A DNA stretch of 12,039 bases, taken from the NCBI GenBank assembly GCA_947628685.1, contig CANRAT010000045.1:1-12039 (forward strand), in the 5' to 3' direction. A model generated the notes under the pieces. The model made no database searches, was not told the DNA's origin, and saw only the letters and a program-made list of their open reading frames with translations. The DNA comes from an uncultured Bacilli bacterium. GTDB taxonomy: Bacteria > Bacillota_I > Bacilli_A > RF39 > UBA660. Each line of letters starts with the position of its first letter. The stretch's first letter is position 1. The translations under genes and the position numbers were made by a program. Positions 5,753 to 12,039 of this stretch are shown here, piece after piece.

Positions 5753-7159
5753 TCAGAATAAACTTGTAGTTGCACTCGCTTTTAAATCCAAATCTGCTCG
5801 AATACCTTTTTTATATGCAAAATATCCAGCAGCAGCAATCATAGCAGCATTATCTGTACAATATTTTATATTCGGTATTGTAAGTTTTATTCCTTGTTTA
5901 TTACATATTTCAGTAAATTTCTTTCTTATACCACTATTAGCCGATACGCCACCTGCTATAAGTAAATTTTCTACATTATACTCTTTTAATGCTTTCATTG
6001 TTTTCTTTGTCAATATTTCAACTACTCTATTTTGAAATGAACAAGCAATATCTTCTTTTCTAATTTCATTCCCCTTATTTGATTCATTATTGACTAAATT
6101 AATAACAGCGCTTTTTATTCCACTAAAACTGAAATTATAAGTATTATCATCAAGTGGAATAGGAAGTTTATATGTATCACTACCTTCATAAGATAATTTA
6201 TCTACTAAAGGTCCACCAGGATATGGAACATTAATTACGCGTGCTACTTTGTCATAACACTCTCCAACAGCATCATCTAATGTACCACCAATCTTTTTAA
6301 ATTTATAATCCTCTTCCATATAAATTAGATCTGTGTGTCCCCCAGATACAACTAAAGCAATTAGTGGAAATTCCATTTTTGAAACTAAATTATTAGCATA
6401 TATATGTCCAGCTATATGGTGAACAGGTACTAATGGTTTATTATATATGTATGATAGTGTTGATGCTACACTACAACCAATTAGTAAACATCCAATAAGT
6501 CCTGGGCCATATGTTACTGCAATTGCATCAACATCCTCCATAGACATTTTTGCTTTATTTAAACATTCTTCAATTACCATTGTTATGTTTTCAACATGCA
6601 TACGACTTGCAATTTCAGGAACCACACCACCATAATTCGAGTGTGTATCCATCTGTGACAATATGACCGTTGCTATTTCATCGCAACCATTCTTAACTAT
6701 TGAAACACTTGTCTCATCACAGCTACTTTCTATTCCAAGTATATAAGTATCTTTCATATTATTCACCAAACTCTTTATCATCAATATCCCATTTTCATCT
6801 TTATAATAATTTTTTCTTATCGCCGATTTAATAAATCCATTTTTCTCATAAAACCTTATTGCAGGAATATTACTCTCTCGAACTTCTAATGTAATGTTTT
6901 TTACGTCATTAGTTTCTATATATTTTAACAATTTAGTTGCTATTCCTAATCTTCTATAATTTTTATCTACTACAATATAATCTATTTCTATCCTATCATA
7001 AATTAAACTATATACTAAAACGCCTTTAATTCCATTTTCTTCATAAACTATTACATTTAAAAATTCCCTATTTAATGTTTCTTTGGTAAGTTCATAATTA
7101 AAATTTTTTAAGTATTTATTAACTACTTCAATATCACTTAAATATAATTTTCTTATCAT
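5753..7159 (-). CDS. tsaD: RimI-TsaD fusion: GNAT N-acetyltransferase plus tRNA t6A transferase
   Basis: One 468-residue frame holding two enzymes. Residues 1 to about 133 are a RimI-like GNAT acetyltransferase: acetyl-CoA loop R-R-L-G-I-A at 69-74 and N-I-P-A-I-R-F-Y-E-K-N-G-F at 97-109. RimI acetylates the N-terminus of ribosomal protein S18. Residues 135-468 are a full TsaD: I-E-S-S-C-D-E-T-S, metal ligands in H247-H248-I-A-G-H252, S-G-G-H-T at 272-276, and C-T-D-N-A-A-M with Asp436. TsaD transfers threonylcarbamoyl to A37 of ANN-decoding tRNAs, working with TsaB and TsaE. The join is at residue 135, where M-K-D-T-Y-I-L-G-I-E is a typical TsaD beginning, so separate translation from that ATG is possible. 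It follows tsaB by nine bases. Confidence 0.95.
   Translation of the reverse strand: MIRKLYLSDIEVVNKYLKNFNYELTKETLNREFLNVIVYEENGIKGVLVYSLIYDRIEIDYIVVDKNYRRLGIATKLLKYIETNDVKNITLEVRESNIPAIRFYEKNGFIKSAIRKNYYKDENGILMIKSLVNNMKDTYILGIESSCDETSVSIVKNGCDEIATVILSQMDTHSNYGGVVPEIASRMHVENITMVIEECLNKAKMSMEDVDAIAVTYGPGLIGCLLIGCSVASTLSYIYNKPLVPVHHIAGHIYANNLVSKMEFPLIALVVSGGHTDLIYMEEDYKFKKIGGTLDDAVGECYDKVARVINVPYPGGPLVDKLSYEGSDTYKLPIPLDDNTYNFSFSGIKSAVINLVNNESNKGNEIRKEDIACSFQNRVVEILTKKTMKALKEYNVENLLIAGGVSANSGIRKKFTEICNKQGIKLTIPNIKYCTDNAAMIAAAGYFAYKKGIRADLDLKASATTSLF
6755..6767 (-). promoter_or_regulatory. Possible internal ribosome site and start for stand-alone TsaD
   Basis: Inside the fused gene, GGTGA (6763-6767) stands five bases before an in-frame ATG (6755-6757) that would give a 334-residue TsaD of standard length. 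tsaE in the same operon uses the same GGTGA motif. This may be a relic of separate genes or a working second start. Confidence 0.45.
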
Positions 7160-7168
7160 AAAACTACT

Positions 7169-7783
7169 CTAATTAGACTTTAATTTCTCTTCTGCTTCAG
7201 TTAATTTTAAATAATTTGGATTAAGTGAATGAGGGTTAACACTTTCATCATTTTTATGCTTAGCTATAATTTTTAATATATCTATATTAGGCTTTATTGC
7301 ATTTTTTATATTATCGTATGAAACAAGCTCATAATTTTCATCTAAATTATTAGTTAATTCTTCCAAATTTATCAAAGCATCTTTTTTTACAACATCTAAC
7401 TTACTGTCATATATGCCTGCAAAAACATTTCCTCTTCTTGCATCTATAAGTGGTACTAAATATTTTTTATCTGTTTTTGTAGTGGCAATTAACTCTAAAC
7501 TAGATAAAGGAATTATATCCTTTTTTAAAGACCATGAAATAGTTTTAGCTATACTTACTCCAACTCTAATTCCTGTAAATGAACCTGGGCCATTTACTAT
7601 AAAAATTTTATCGATATCTTTTAAAGTAAAATTAACACAATTAAAACCTTCCCTTATTATAGGAAGTATTTTAGATGCCATTTCTGATTCAATTTTATCT
7701 TTAAATATATATAGTATTTTATCATCATCAATAATTGATACTGTTGCCATATTAGTTGTAGTATCAATTAATAAACTTTTCAT
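7169..7783 (-). CDS. tsaB: t6A complex subunit TsaB
   Basis: Encodes 204 residues, slightly short for TsaB. It is an inactive relative of TsaD that dimerises with it and scaffolds threonylcarbamoyl transfer to tRNA A37. It starts M-K-S-L-L-I-D-T-T-T, the ASKHA phosphate-1-like loop, and carries the hallmark N-G-P-G-S-F-T-G-I-R-V-G at 64-75 and I-D-A-R-R-G-N-V-F-A-G-I-Y at 113-125. Its start overlaps the tsaE stop as ATGA, so translation is coupled, and rimI-tsaD follows nine bases after its stop. Confidence 0.95.
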   Translation of the reverse strand: MKSLLIDTTTNMATVSIIDDDKILYIFKDKIESEMASKILPIIREGFNCVNFTLKDIDKIFIVNGPGSFTGIRVGVSIAKTISWSLKKDIIPLSSLELIATTKTDKKYLVPLIDARRGNVFAGIYDSKLDVVKKDALINLEELTNNLDENYELVSYDNIKNAIKPNIDILKIIAKHKNDESVNPHSLNPNYLKLTEAEEKLKSN

Positions 7784-8232
7784 AAAACTGCCTCACATAA
7801 CTCTTCGTATTTTTTCCCATAAGGAGTTATTATTAATGTTCTTCTGTTTTCATCAACAACTTTAAATTTTATTTCTAATCTTTCTTTAGGTAATATATCT
7901 TTTATGGTATTGGCCCATTCTATGACTACAATACCACCTTTTGTAAAATATTCTTCTATGCCTACGCCTTCTGTTTTGCCATCTAATCTATAAACATCCA
8001 TATGATATAATGGCATTTCACCTGTAGTATACTCTTTAATTATAGTAAATGTAGGAGATGTAATTGTTTCATCTATTCCTAGTGCGTTTGCTATACCCTT
8101 AGTAAACACAGTCTTTCCACTACCTAGTTCTCCATCAAGACATATTACCATATTTTCAAATTTTTCAGATTCAAAGTTCTGAGCAAGTTCTACTGTTTCG
8201 ATTTCACTATTAGTTGTTATTTTAAATTCCAT
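7780..8232 (-). CDS. tsaE: t6A complex ATPase TsaE
   Basis: Encodes 150 residues, the normal length. This small P-loop ATPase drives turnover of the TsaB-TsaD complex in t6A37 synthesis. Walker A is G-E-L-G-S-G-K-T at 34-41; the family's S-P-T-F (59-62), H-M-D-V-Y-R-L (77-83) and I-E-W-A (104-107) follow. GGTGA stands five bases before the ATG. It is first of the tsaE-tsaB-rimI/tsaD operon, which lacks only tsaC/sua5 for the complete pathway; that gene must be elsewhere. It ends in TGA inside the ATGA overlap with tsaB. Confidence 0.95.
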   Translation of the reverse strand: MEFKITTNSEIETVELAQNFESEKFENMVICLDGELGSGKTVFTKGIANALGIDETITSPTFTIIKEYTTGEMPLYHMDVYRLDGKTEGVGIEEYFTKGGIVVIEWANTIKDILPKERLEIKFKVVDENRRTLIITPYGKKYEELCEAVL

Positions 8233-8248
8233 CTAAATCACCAATATT

Positions 8249-8278
8249 ATTATACCATTAAAAAAAGTATTATTTCAA
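8249..8278 (-). promoter_or_regulatory. Promoter of the tsaE-tsaB-rimI/tsaD operon
   Basis: On the minus strand TTGAAA (8273-8278), an 18-base spacer and TATAAT (8249-8254). The predicted start site is near 8242, so the GGTGA ribosome site would lie at the very 5' end of the mRNA. The -35 hexamer lies within one arm of the inverted repeat described separately. Confidence 0.65.
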
Positions 8279-8326
8279 TAAAAATATAATATTTAACATT
8301 TTATTTACATTGAAATAATATTTTTA
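8262..8326. repeat. Long AT-rich inverted repeat over the tsaE promoter
   Basis: TATTATTTCAAT (8268-8279) is perfectly complementary to ATTGAAATAATA (8309-8320), and the pairing extends outward through A/T runs after one G-T position. About 29 bases separate the arms. On the minus strand the second arm is followed by ACTTTTTTT, so it could be a second terminator for the upstream operon; it could also be an operator, since it contains the -35 element of the tsaE promoter. Confidence 0.6.
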
Positions 8327-8372
8327 TACTGATTTTTATATTATATTACCATTAATGTCTTAAAAATATACG

Positions 8373-8400
8373 AAAAAATTGGCAACTTTATAGTCACCAA
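8373..8400 (-). terminator. Intrinsic terminator after the 1051-/74-residue gene pair
   Basis: On the minus strand TTGGTGACT-ATAA-AGTTGCCAA forms a 9-bp stem with two G-U pairs and a four-base loop (arms 8392-8400 and 8379-8387), followed by six U (8373-8378). The pairing works only on the minus-strand RNA (C-A mismatches on the other strand), which fixes its direction. It lies about 100 bases after the stop of the 74-residue gene. Confidence 0.78.
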
Positions 8401-8498
8401 TAGAATTTATTAAAAGATGCTTATTTCTAATACTCTTTTATAATTAATTTTACCCTTAGTTTTTGACCACACTAATATCTTTTAATACTGAATCAAGT
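8401..8498 (-). other. 3' untranslated stretch with a short coding-like frame
   Basis: Between the 74-residue gene and its terminator there is no gene with a start. In another minus-strand frame, 22 open codons (8521-8456) read K-D-L-D-L-N-N-K-L-D-S-V-L-K-D-I-S-V-V-K-N and could be a displaced C-terminus of the preceding gene. Otherwise nothing is recognisable here. Confidence 0.3.
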
Positions 8499-8723
8499 TT
8501 ATTGTTCAGATCTAAATCCTTCTATAAATTTATTTTGATATAAATTAGTATTTTCTATTGTAGTTTTATTTTTTATTGCTTCAGCTATTATTTCAGTTTT
8601 TAATTTATAATTTTTACTTGAATACCAATCTACCGGAAATATACTTTCATCATTCTCGTTTAAATGTTCTTTTTTATATCTTAATTCCGCAATTACATAT
8701 AAATTCAAATCTTGTTCATTCAT
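8499..8723 (-). CDS. Small charged protein coupled to the metallopeptidase-like gene, unknown
   Basis: Encodes 74 residues with no hydrophobic segment. It is rich in Lys, Glu and Asn, with a central F-P-V-D-W-Y-S-S-K-N-Y-K-L-K-T-E-I-I-A-E-A-I. I do not recognise a family. A strong AGGAGGT stands seven bases before the ATG and overlaps the stop codon of the 1051-residue gene (TAGGAGG), so it is translationally coupled, with a 10-base gap. That arrangement suggests a partner of the large protein, but this is inference. The C-terminus may be altered by a frameshift (see the following 3' stretch). Confidence 0.7.
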   Translation of the reverse strand: MNEQDLNLYVIAELRYKKEHLNENDESIFPVDWYSSKNYKLKTEIIAEAIKNKTTIENTNLYQNKFIEGFRSEQ

Positions 8724-8733
8724 GGTCTACCTC

Positions 8734-11700
8734 CTATAAAGTTTTTTTGTCATAATTTTCATAAATCTCAGATTTAATAATTTTAGTGACATAAAATTTA
8801 TCTAATAAATCTACTAATTCATCGCCTACTATATATCTTAATAGTAATAATGTCTCTTTACTGTTCTTAGACTTAATAATTTGTACATAATTGGCAATCA
8901 TCTCTTTAAATCTAGCATCCTTCTTAGAATAATATCTTACTCCATGTCCATATGCTGATTTTATAATATCATTATCTTCTGTCTTTAGTAAATTACTCCT
9001 AAATCTTCCACCTAAAATCGCATCGATAATGTCGCCTGCTGCTAAAAAGGCGCCATATTCATACCTCATAATAGTATCTGTCATTTCACCTATTTCAATA
9101 ACTTTTTTTTGCTCTATAAATTCTTCTAATGTGAATGAACCCGAAAAAATAATATCTAGAGTTTCTTCAGAATATCCTTCTTCAAGATATATCTTTTTTT
9201 GCTCTTCCCTTGATTTAGAAAGTAAATTTTCAATTTCCTTACTATTTACCTGTGCGGAATCCTTAGTTATATATCTGGATACAACACTAGTTGATTGTTC
9301 CTCTACTTTATGCTTTATTTCTTGAAACTTTTTTGAATATTGTTCTACTTTCCTCATTAATTCTTGATTGTTACAAATAGAGGATATAATTCTATCGTAA
9401 TCATCCGGTTCTTCATATCCTGATAAAAAGCAATGAAGTGCGTGTCCCGTTTCGTGTTCTATTGTGCTTATAGTTGGATTTGACATAATAACTTCTATAC
9501 CATTAAAACAATCACTATCTTCTTTTTTTATGTAGTAAAAATCGGGATTTTTTTTCTTTTCTTCTATTAAAAGTTTTAATTCCTCTATAAAAATAGGATT
9601 AATACTTGTTGTGTATCTATATGAAATAACAAGTGCATCTATTAAGGATTTATCGCTTTTACCATCTTGTTCGAATAAATTTCTTAATTCAGTTAATAAA
9701 TTTTCAACCGGAGAAATAATACCTTTTGCATAGTCATCATTATTTTCTTCTCTATAAATAGTATCACAATAAAATTTATCATATTGTAATTTTATCGGTG
9801 TATTTTCAATTCCAAGTAATTTTAACTCAGAATATACACTAGGTTTGGACTTAACACTTAAACTTAAAAGTTTATTATATGTTAAATCTTTATCAAATAG
9901 TATCAAATAATATAATAAACTTTTATTTTCACTATCTTTTGCAGTTAAGTCATCCTCATCTAATTCATTTAAAAATCCATATAAACCATTTTTTGTCATT
10001 TGAATATAGGCACGAGCTGTTAATTGATTATCTTCTATTATATAATCTATGTTTTCAAAATGAACGTCAATTCCTTTATTATAGCAATCTATTAAATATT
10101 GTAAATAATTATCTTCTTTACTTGGATGATTTAAAAGTAATTCTAGTGATGCATTATACATTAAATCAGGTCTATTAAATTTATATAAAATTTCAATTAT
10201 TTTAAGTGATTTAAAATCATATCCTTTAAAAGATGGATCTATGTTTGATTTTAATAATTCTTCTAATATTGTTGAACCATTATATTCTTCTAATAATAAA
10301 TCTTCCCTTGCATTTATCAAAATATTTTTATAACCCATTTTAAACAGCTTTAATAATTTTGAATTATCTATTTTATTACATGCTAATGAAAAAACAAATT
10401 TATTATTACTTAAATATTTCTCAGCTAAAAAATGCCCTTCTCTTTCTACAAATAATTCCTCTAATATATCATTATTTATAATATCAAATCTATCATATTT
10501 AACACAATAATCCATAATGCGTAAATCATTTTTAGAAGCTATTTTTATATTAAATATATCGTCATTTTCAAGCAAAAGATCGATTAATTTTTTATTATTT
10601 CCTATATCTTTATATAGTAATTGTTCATCATTTATACTTATATTATATTTACAACCAATTAATATAACAAGAGCATCTAAATTTTTAGATAATTCAAATT
10701 TAAACGAATTTAATTTAACATTGTTTTTTATTATAAATTCTAATAAGGTCATTCCATCTTCCATAGGTTCTAAAAGATCTTCTACAAATATATCTTTTTC
10801 TTCTATTTCTTTTTTATTACCATTTTTTATCTCATCGATTAACTTTTGTTTTTTTGATAAATATTTACCAATGTCATCTATTTCAAAATTTTTTAAATCT
10901 TCAACTTGTATATTGTTAAATTTTGCAATATATTCCTTTATTTTATCCATAATTTCATCGTTAAAAAAATTTTGAAGAGTTAATTCTTTATTCATTTCAA
11001 GCATATATATAATTACTGGTTTATATGAAAAATTAAAAGAATTAATTAATGTATAAGAATCCGGTTTATTATAATTTATTCCATTTTGTAAAAGCAATAA
11101 ATTAACTATTGCAATGCTTTTGTTACTTTTTGAATTGAATGAAATTTTTTCAAATGGAACATTCTCACCTCTTTTATATTTTTCTATTAGCATGTTTAAA
11201 TAACTATTAGAGGGGGTTGGATTGTTAACTAAAATTTCACAGTCGAGTCCTAAGATTACATCATATTTATTGTTTATAAATAAAATATCGATAATATCGT
11301 TACTAACATTGCCACTTAAATTATTAACATTTACACCAGTTTTAATTAACTCTTCTAACATAGTTATATTATTTATTGTCTTGCTTAATAAACATTTTTC
11401 ATTTGAATATTTCATTAAATCTAGTCTATTTATTTCACTAAGACAATCATACAAGGTTTTAAAGTTATTAACCTTCTTTATTAAATCAGTACAATAATCT
11501 TGATCAATCTCTAAAAACTCTTTTATCAAATATTTTCCATTAATAGGAATAAACAAACGATTAATAATATCCAAAGATAATTTATTAAATTTACCTGGTA
11601 CATTTTCAAATAAATGTGTTATAAGCTCTCCATTATTTGCAAACAATAAATCTACATCATAATATTTATCTAGAATATATTTATTTTCAATTGTAAAACA

Positions 11701-11889
11701 AAGCATATTATAATCAGTAGAAATATATTTGACCAATTCACTATTATATATAGTAAGATTATTTTTTACTATATATTCAAAAAAAGTTTGGCCTTGTTCA
11801 TCTTTCAATAATAAATCGGAAACTTTAACATTAGTTGGTGATATATACTTTAAACGTTTTAATTCGTTTATTCTATCAAAATCATTCAT
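8734..11889 (-). CDS. Giant repeat protein with C-terminal HExxH metallopeptidase-like domain
   Basis: Encodes 1051 residues with no signal peptide or membrane segment. Residues 22-310 and 368-675 are two divergent copies of one module of about 290-310 residues, each built of ankyrin-like helical units (for example T-M-L-E-E-L-I-K-T-G and T-I-L-E-E-L-L-K-S-N). From about 690 a different domain begins with the zinc-peptidase motif H812-E813-T-G-H816, preceded by I-S-T-I-E and followed by A-L-H; candidate third ligands are E944 and D953. A charged helical insert lies at 845-905, and G-H-G-V-R-Y-Y at 981-987 is probably structural or catalytic. The ankyrin-like array probably binds a protein, with the C-terminus a zinc peptidase; the substrate is unknown. 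AGGAAG precedes the ATG. I do not recognise a named family. Confidence 0.85.
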   Translation of the reverse strand: MNDFDRINELKRLKYISPTNVKVSDLLLKDEQGQTFFEYIVKNNLTIYNSELVKYISTDYNMLCFTIENKYILDKYYDVDLLFANNGELITHLFENVPGKFNKLSLDIINRLFIPINGKYLIKEFLEIDQDYCTDLIKKVNNFKTLYDCLSEINRLDLMKYSNEKCLLSKTINNITMLEELIKTGVNVNNLSGNVSNDIIDILFINNKYDVILGLDCEILVNNPTPSNSYLNMLIEKYKRGENVPFEKISFNSKSNKSIAIVNLLLLQNGINYNKPDSYTLINSFNFSYKPVIIYMLEMNKELTLQNFFNDEIMDKIKEYIAKFNNIQVEDLKNFEIDDIGKYLSKKQKLIDEIKNGNKKEIEEKDIFVEDLLEPMEDGMTLLEFIIKNNVKLNSFKFELSKNLDALVILIGCKYNISINDEQLLYKDIGNNKKLIDLLLENDDIFNIKIASKNDLRIMDYCVKYDRFDIINNDILEELFVEREGHFLAEKYLSNNKFVFSLACNKIDNSKLLKLFKMGYKNILINAREDLLLEEYNGSTILEELLKSNIDPSFKGYDFKSLKIIEILYKFNRPDLMYNASLELLLNHPSKEDNYLQYLIDCYNKGIDVHFENIDYIIEDNQLTARAYIQMTKNGLYGFLNELDEDDLTAKDSENKSLLYYLILFDKDLTYNKLLSLSVKSKPSVYSELKLLGIENTPIKLQYDKFYCDTIYREENNDDYAKGIISPVENLLTELRNLFEQDGKSDKSLIDALVISYRYTTSINPIFIEELKLLIEEKKKNPDFYYIKKEDSDCFNGIEVIMSNPTISTIEHETGHALHCFLSGYEEPDDYDRIISSICNNQELMRKVEQYSKKFQEIKHKVEEQSTSVVSRYITKDSAQVNSKEIENLLSKSREEQKKIYLEEGYSEETLDIIFSGSFTLEEFIEQKKVIEIGEMTDTIMRYEYGAFLAAGDIIDAILGGRFRSNLLKTEDNDIIKSAYGHGVRYYSKKDARFKEMIANYVQIIKSKNSKETLLLLRYIVGDELVDLLDKFYVTKIIKSEIYENYDKKTL

Positions 11890-11914
11890 AATTTATCTTC
11901 CTATCTTTAATCAA

Positions 11915-11943
11915 ATTATATCATATTTTAAAATGTTTTTAAA
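11915..11943 (-). promoter_or_regulatory. Promoter of the 1051-residue gene
   Basis: On the minus strand TATAAT (11915-11920), preceded by 17 bases and a weak TTTAAA -35 (11938-11943). It lies 25 bases before the coding start, which leaves a short leader with AGGAAG as the ribosome site. Confidence 0.5.
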
Positions 11944-11971
11944 TTATAAACGGATTTAATTTTACAAGAAA

Positions 11972-11993
11972 AATGAAAAATAAATTTTTCATT
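11972..11993. repeat. 10-bp palindrome upstream of the 1051-residue gene
   Basis: AATGAAAAAT and ATTTTTCATT are separated by two bases. It touches the GC-rich hairpin to its right. Read on the minus strand it runs into a short U run and could be a weak terminator for a gene beyond the window. Confidence 0.4.
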
Positions 11994-12017
11994 GAAAGCC
12001 CATCGGGCTTTCTTTTT
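11994..12017 (+). terminator. Plus-strand-oriented intrinsic terminator at the right edge
   Basis: GAAAGCCC-ATC-GGGCTTTC (11994-12012) is a perfect 8-bp stem with a three-base loop, followed by five T on the plus strand. It is the most GC-rich hairpin in the window. No plus-strand gene ends here, so its user is unclear; the minus-strand side lacks a U run. Confidence 0.65.
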
Positions 12018-12039
12018 AATCTAATATAGTATAAAATAT

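Noticed and set aside
7413..7865. Plus-strand open frame of 150 residues
   Set aside because: It is the antisense of tsaB and the end of tsaE, both certain genes; its hydrophobic composition is typical of antisense reading in AT-rich DNA.
10517..10975. Plus-strand frames of up to 152 residues across the 1051-residue gene
   Set aside because: They are fragmented, Ser/Phe/Ile-rich and lack ribosome sites, as expected of shadows; the minus-strand frame is continuous with consistent repeats.
9879..11497. DNA-level direct repeats or a CRISPR-like array suggested by the repetitive 1051-residue gene
   Set aside because: The repetition is visible only in the protein; the bases have diverged and there are no regularly spaced identical repeats.

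Overview
The window is about 12 kb of very AT-rich bacterial chromosome in which every convincing gene lies on the minus strand, so transcription runs from high to low coordinates. The infC-rpmI-rplT order, a Bacillus-type attenuated infC leader, strong AGGAGG-type ribosome sites and consensus sigma-A promoters point to a low-GC Bacillota, probably a Bacilli/Mollicutes-related gut-type lineage; this placement is inference. UGA is a stop codon here (tsaE ends in TGA inside an ATGA overlap with tsaB) and Trp is TGG, so the standard bacterial code applies, not the Mycoplasma code.

In transcription order. (1) 11889-8499: a 1051-residue protein with a tandemly duplicated ankyrin-like repeat array and a C-terminal HExxH metallopeptidase-like domain, followed by a tightly coupled 74-residue protein and an intrinsic terminator (8400-8373). 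(2) 8232-5753: tsaE, tsaB and a rimI-tsaD gene fusion, which together encode most of the tRNA t6A37 machinery; their promoter overlaps a large inverted repeat. (3) 5736-4225: the translation operon infC-rpmI-rplT, with a perfect consensus promoter, a structured leader that looks like an L20 autoregulatory attenuator, an infC start codon that appears to be AUA, an L20 carrying a C-terminal Rho_N/SAP-like extension, and a clear intrinsic terminator. (4) 4226-2866: a 313-residue protein with a transglutaminase/cysteine-protease-like Cys-His-Asp pattern and a 102-residue membrane protein, each with its own promoter. (5) 2789-450: an apparently solitary D12-class adenine DNA methyltransferase followed after 18 bases by a membrane-anchored C39-like cysteine peptidase. 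(6) 400-74: a small helix-turn-helix protein resembling the N-terminal domain of a transposase, without any catalytic domain.

The centre is housekeeping (t6A modification and translation factors) and the flanks are accessory. The least explained element is the 1051-residue repeat/metallopeptidase protein and its coupled small partner. The most informative regulatory features are the infC leader attenuator together with the non-canonical infC start, which fit two separate autoregulatory circuits: L20 acting on transcription and IF3 acting on start-codon selection. I see no tRNA, rRNA, CRISPR array or complete insertion sequence.
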